This document shows positions 38,724 to 40,351 of a stretch of DNA of 40,351 nucleotides, one piece after another. The number at the start of each line of letters is the position of its first letter. Position 1 is the first letter of the stretch. The position numbers and the translations under genes are program-made. The stretch is taken from contig SFLA01000022.1 of NCBI GenBank assembly GCA_004553575.1, positions 1 to 40,351 on the forward strand, read 5' to 3'. This DNA is from Clostridiales bacterium (GTDB lineage Bacteria; Bacillota; Clostridia; Oscillospirales; CAG-382). The notes below the pieces were generated by a model, which was not told the DNA's origin, ran no database searches, and saw only the letters and a program-made list of their open reading frames with translations.

Positions 38724-39164
38724 TTATTTCACCTCTCCGTCGTAATACCAGCGAAGTCCGACCTTCACTGTCGCACAGCTTCTCGTAAGCACCTTCTTGC
38801 CGTCGGCGTATATGTTAAGCACCACCGTTCCGGTTTTCCCGTCGTCGTGGGCTTCGGATACCGTGAATGTAATCTTCATACCCGCATAACTGCTGGTAAC
38901 CTTTGAATAGCTCTCGTTGAGCCATCTTATAAGCTCGCGGTCGGAAGGAAGCTCGCCGGTGCGGTACAGCTCGGTCTTCTGAGCGTCGGAAGCGACCTTT
39001 ACCATGCCGCGGGCGTCATACAGCATGGAAGCTTCGATATATTCGCGCGCCGCGGATACCGAAGAGCCTGCCCCCGACGATCCGATTATCATCATGGCCA
39101 TGAACAGGACGATTACTGCCGCGCCGGCACAAATGCCGATAATGACTGCTTTTTTTCTTTTCAT
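38724..39164 (-). CDS. small single-pass membrane protein with an NTF2-like extracellular domain
   Basis: A 146-residue protein: MKRKK, one membrane helix (AVIIGICAGAAVIVLFMAMMII), a Gly/Ser linker, then about 105 residues outside. The domain starts with a helix (SAAREYIEASMLYDARGMVKV), then DRELIRWLNESYSKVTSSYAG and strands ITFTVSEAHDDGKTGTVVLNI and GLRWYYDG, an NTF2/DUF4878-like order common in Firmicutes membrane-anchored proteins. GAGGTGA precedes the ATG. A perfect promoter lies at 39186-39215. It is coupled to the unknown 505-residue protein; its role is unknown. Confidence 0.8.
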   Translation of the reverse strand: MKRKKAVIIGICAGAAVIVLFMAMMIIGSSGAGSSVSAAREYIEASMLYDARGMVKVASDAQKTELYRTGELPSDRELIRWLNESYSKVTSSYAGMKITFTVSEAHDDGKTGTVVLNIYADGKKVLTRSCATVKVGLRWYYDGEVK

Positions 39165-39185
39165 AAAGGCTCACCTCTGCCGACG

Positions 39186-39215
39186 ATTATAGCATTACGG
39201 CGGGCAGTTTGTCAA
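39186..39215 (-). promoter_or_regulatory. sigma-A type promoter of the membrane protein operon
   Basis: On the minus strand a perfect TTGACA (39215-39210), an 18-base spacer and a perfect TATAAT (39191-39186), 21 bases before the ATG. Confidence 0.85.
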
Positions 39216-39252
39216 CGAACACGAAAAATTATATTTTTTTTGAAAAAAGGTA

Positions 39253-39281
39253 TTGCAAAAACAAAACTGATATGGTATTAT
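39253..39281 (+). promoter_or_regulatory. sigma-A type promoter of the five-tRNA cluster
   Basis: TTGCAA (39253-39258), a 17-base spacer and TATTAT (39276-39281), 24 bases before tRNA-Asp. Confidence 0.7.
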
Positions 39282-39304
39282 ATTCAAGCGCGTTGGGCGC
39301 ATAC

Positions 39305-39381
39305 GGTCCGGTAGTTCAGTCGGTTAGAACGCCAGCCTGTCACGCTGGAGGTCATGGGTTCGAGCCCCATTCGGATCGCCA
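39305..39381 (+). tRNA. tRNA-Asp (anticodon GTC)
   Basis: A 77-base cloverleaf with acceptor GGTCCGG/TCGGATC (two G-T pairs), discriminator G as usual for Asp and encoded CCA. Anticodon arm CCAGC-CTGTCAC-GCTGG gives GTC. Confidence 0.93.
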
Positions 39382-39385
39382 CTTT

Positions 39386-39461
39386 GCGGATTTAGCTCAT
39401 TTGGCAGAGCGCGACCTTGCCAAGGTCGAGGTAGCGGGTTCGAATCCCGTAATCCGCTCCA
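39386..39461 (+). tRNA. tRNA-Gly (anticodon GCC), copy 1
   Basis: A 76-base cloverleaf with acceptor GCGGATT/AATCCGC, discriminator T and encoded CCA. Anticodon arm CGACC-TTGCCAA-GGTCG gives GCC. It is identical to the second copy at 39565. Confidence 0.95.
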
Positions 39462-39464
39462 TAT

Positions 39465-39540
<76 letters not shown>

Positions 39541-39564
39541 TCTTTTCCGCCCGAAAGGGCGCAT

Positions 39565-39640
39565 GCGGATTTAGCTCATTTGGCAGAGCGCGACCTTGCC
39601 AAGGTCGAGGTAGCGGGTTCGAATCCCGTAATCCGCTCCA
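39565..39640 (+). tRNA. tRNA-Gly (anticodon GCC), copy 2
   Basis: Identical over all 76 bases to the copy at 39386. It is preceded by a short hairpin CGCCC-GAAA-GGGCG at 39548-39561. Confidence 0.95.
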
Positions 39641-39675
39641 CCACTCCCCGCGAATATTCGCGGGGAAAAATATAG

Positions 39676-39750
<75 letters not shown>

Positions 39751-39753
39751 GAA

Positions 39754-39787
39754 AAAAGTCCTGTTCGAAAGAACAGGACTTTTTTCA
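39754..39787 (+). terminator. strong terminator of the tRNA cluster
   Basis: AAAAGTCCTGTTC pairs perfectly with GAACAGGACTTTT across a GAAA tetraloop, followed by Ts. Confidence 0.95.
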
Positions 39788-39790
39788 ACT

Positions 39791-39881
39791 AAATCCACCC
39801 TAACGGGTGGGTGAAATATTGCTTCGCAATGTGAAATTCTCGCTTCGCTCGAGTGAAATCGCTGCGGCGGTGGGTGGATTA
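39791..39881. repeat. modular hairpin element with GTGAAAT linkers
   Basis: Outer arms AAATCCACCC and GGGTGGATTA (39791-39800, 39872-39881) enclose three units, each a GTGAAAT heptamer (39811, 39831, 39853) followed by a small hairpin: ATTGC-TTC-GCAAT, CTCG-...-CGAG and CGC-TGCG-GCG. The left arm can instead pair locally as CCACCC-TAAC-GGGTGG, so two exclusive folds exist. No protein is coded here. Similar GTGAAAT-spaced hairpins are, from memory, dispersed in some Oscillospirales genomes. Confidence 0.6.
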
Positions 39882-39931
39882 ATTTCTCTTTTCGACCTAC
39901 TGCACGGAATCGGACCGGTGGAACGCTGTTT

Positions 39932-39980
39932 AAGGGCGGTTTTCAGAGAGTTTTTCTCTTAAGAAAACCACCCTTTTTTC
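39932..39980 (+). terminator. orphan terminator
   Basis: AAGGGCGGTTTTC pairs with GAAAACCACCCTT (one mismatch) across an 18-base loop that has its own AGAGAG/CTCTCT-like pairing, followed by TTTTTT. No gene ends upstream of it after the tRNA terminator, so it may end a short untranslated RNA beginning within 39880-39930. Confidence 0.6.
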
Positions 39981-40254
39981 GTTTTTTCACAAAAAACATT
40001 ATTAAATTTCTGTGTCTGAAAAACTTACCAGTTCCAAATTATTCAAAATTATTGGGAATCCAGTCGACAAAGATCAAAAAAAGACATGCTAAAAGGTAAA
40101 TAAAATACTGCGTATAAAAAAGCAGAAACGGCCTTCAGAATATATCTAACGGCTTTTTTATATAAACGGTTTTACGCCAAAAATCAAAAGCACGTCAGAT
40201 TCGTCACAAAAAATTCACAAATTTTGTTTGCTTTCATACTTATTATTATTATTA
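39981..40254. other. AT-rich intergenic segment, nothing assigned
   Basis: About 270 very AT-rich bases with poly-A tracts and an ATT trinucleotide run near 40240-40256. I see no coding frame and no stable hairpin. A GCC/GGC pair followed by TTTTTTAT near 40131-40162 is too weak to call. Confidence 0.4.
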
Positions 40255-40283
40255 TTGCAAAAAAAAGAGGTATGTGATATAAT
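40255..40283 (+). promoter_or_regulatory. sigma-A type promoter of the gene at the right edge
   Basis: TTGCAA (40255-40260), a 17-base spacer and a perfect TATAAT (40278-40283), 38 bases before the ATG at 40322. Confidence 0.75.
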
Positions 40284-40321
40284 ATAAACGAACATTCAGC
40301 TTTTGAACGAGGTGATCAGTA

Positions 40322-40351
40322 ATGAGAACAGTCAACGAAGAATTGCATAAA
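40322..40351 (+). CDS. start of an unknown gene (3' partial)
   Basis: An ATG at 40322, four bases after GAGGTGAT (40310-40317), opens MRTVNEELHK, which runs off the window. Ten residues are too few to name a family. A promoter and ribosome binding site directly upstream make it a real gene start. The polar start is compatible with a small regulator, but this is a guess. Confidence 0.7.
   Translation, partial: MRTVNEELHK

Overview
The window looks like two unrelated genomes joined near 3.79-3.84 kb. Positions 1 to about 3,800 resemble Fibrobacter: an AT-rich lipoprotein gene, thrS, and GC-rich intergenic DNA full of short palindromes. From about 3,820 to the end the DNA reads as one coherent, moderately GC-rich genome of an endospore-forming Firmicute of class Clostridia. 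The support is dipicolinate synthase (dpaA/dpaB), a SipL-like DUF3794-LysM protein and a SpoVM-like 29-residue peptide, together with class 1B dihydroorotate dehydrogenase (pyrD/pyrK), strong GGAGG ribosome binding sites and TTGACA-N17-TATAAT promoters. Both sources would fit a rumen or gut metagenome. I think a mis-assembly is more likely than gene transfer.

Layout. 1-3,814: end of an unknown gene, a lipoprotein, a frameshifted thrS and the tail of an unknown gene. 3,840-5,914: a free heavy-metal-associated domain protein and a Zn/Cd-type P1B-2 ATPase. 6,041-8,766: the tldD-tldE pair. 8,903-12,578: a small lipoprotein and two tandem paralogous surface proteins with a CBM9-like head, a Ser/Glu/Pro stalk and a C-terminal membrane anchor. 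12,727-14,741: a DUF2156 protein coupled to malic enzyme. 14,851-15,717: a DUF11 protein. 15,822-25,595: one nine-gene minus-strand operon, pyrC-carA-carB-pyrK-pyrD-pyrF-pyrE-pyrB-pyrI, covering the whole route from bicarbonate to UMP, but with pyrF broken. 25,896-28,382: a large lipoprotein with a DUF4434-like C-terminal part. 28,444-30,083: the DUF711/ACT pair. 30,209-31,362: tRNA-Thr and the CCA-adding enzyme. 31,473-32,696: a GHL10-type lipoprotein. 33,227-36,653: a sporulation island, dpaB-dpaA-sipL and, divergently, a 47-residue membrane peptide and spoVM. 36,787-36,949: two tRNAs. 37,206-39,164: a small membrane protein and an unknown 505-residue protein. 39,305-39,750: five tRNAs. 39,791-39,881: an unusual modular hairpin element. 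40,322: the first codons of a further gene.

How it works together. The pyr operon makes UMP, with a candidate PyrR-type RNA hairpin in its leader. The sporulation island combines spore-core chemistry (dipicolinate) with assembly of the spore envelope (SipL and SpoVM both work through SpoIVA). Several promoters are readable in the sequence. No insertion sequence, prophage, CRISPR array or rRNA was seen. The least described items are the sporulation micro-ORFs, the hairpin that masks the dpaA ribosome binding site, the GTGAAAT hairpin element, the tandem surface proteins and the unknown 505-residue protein.
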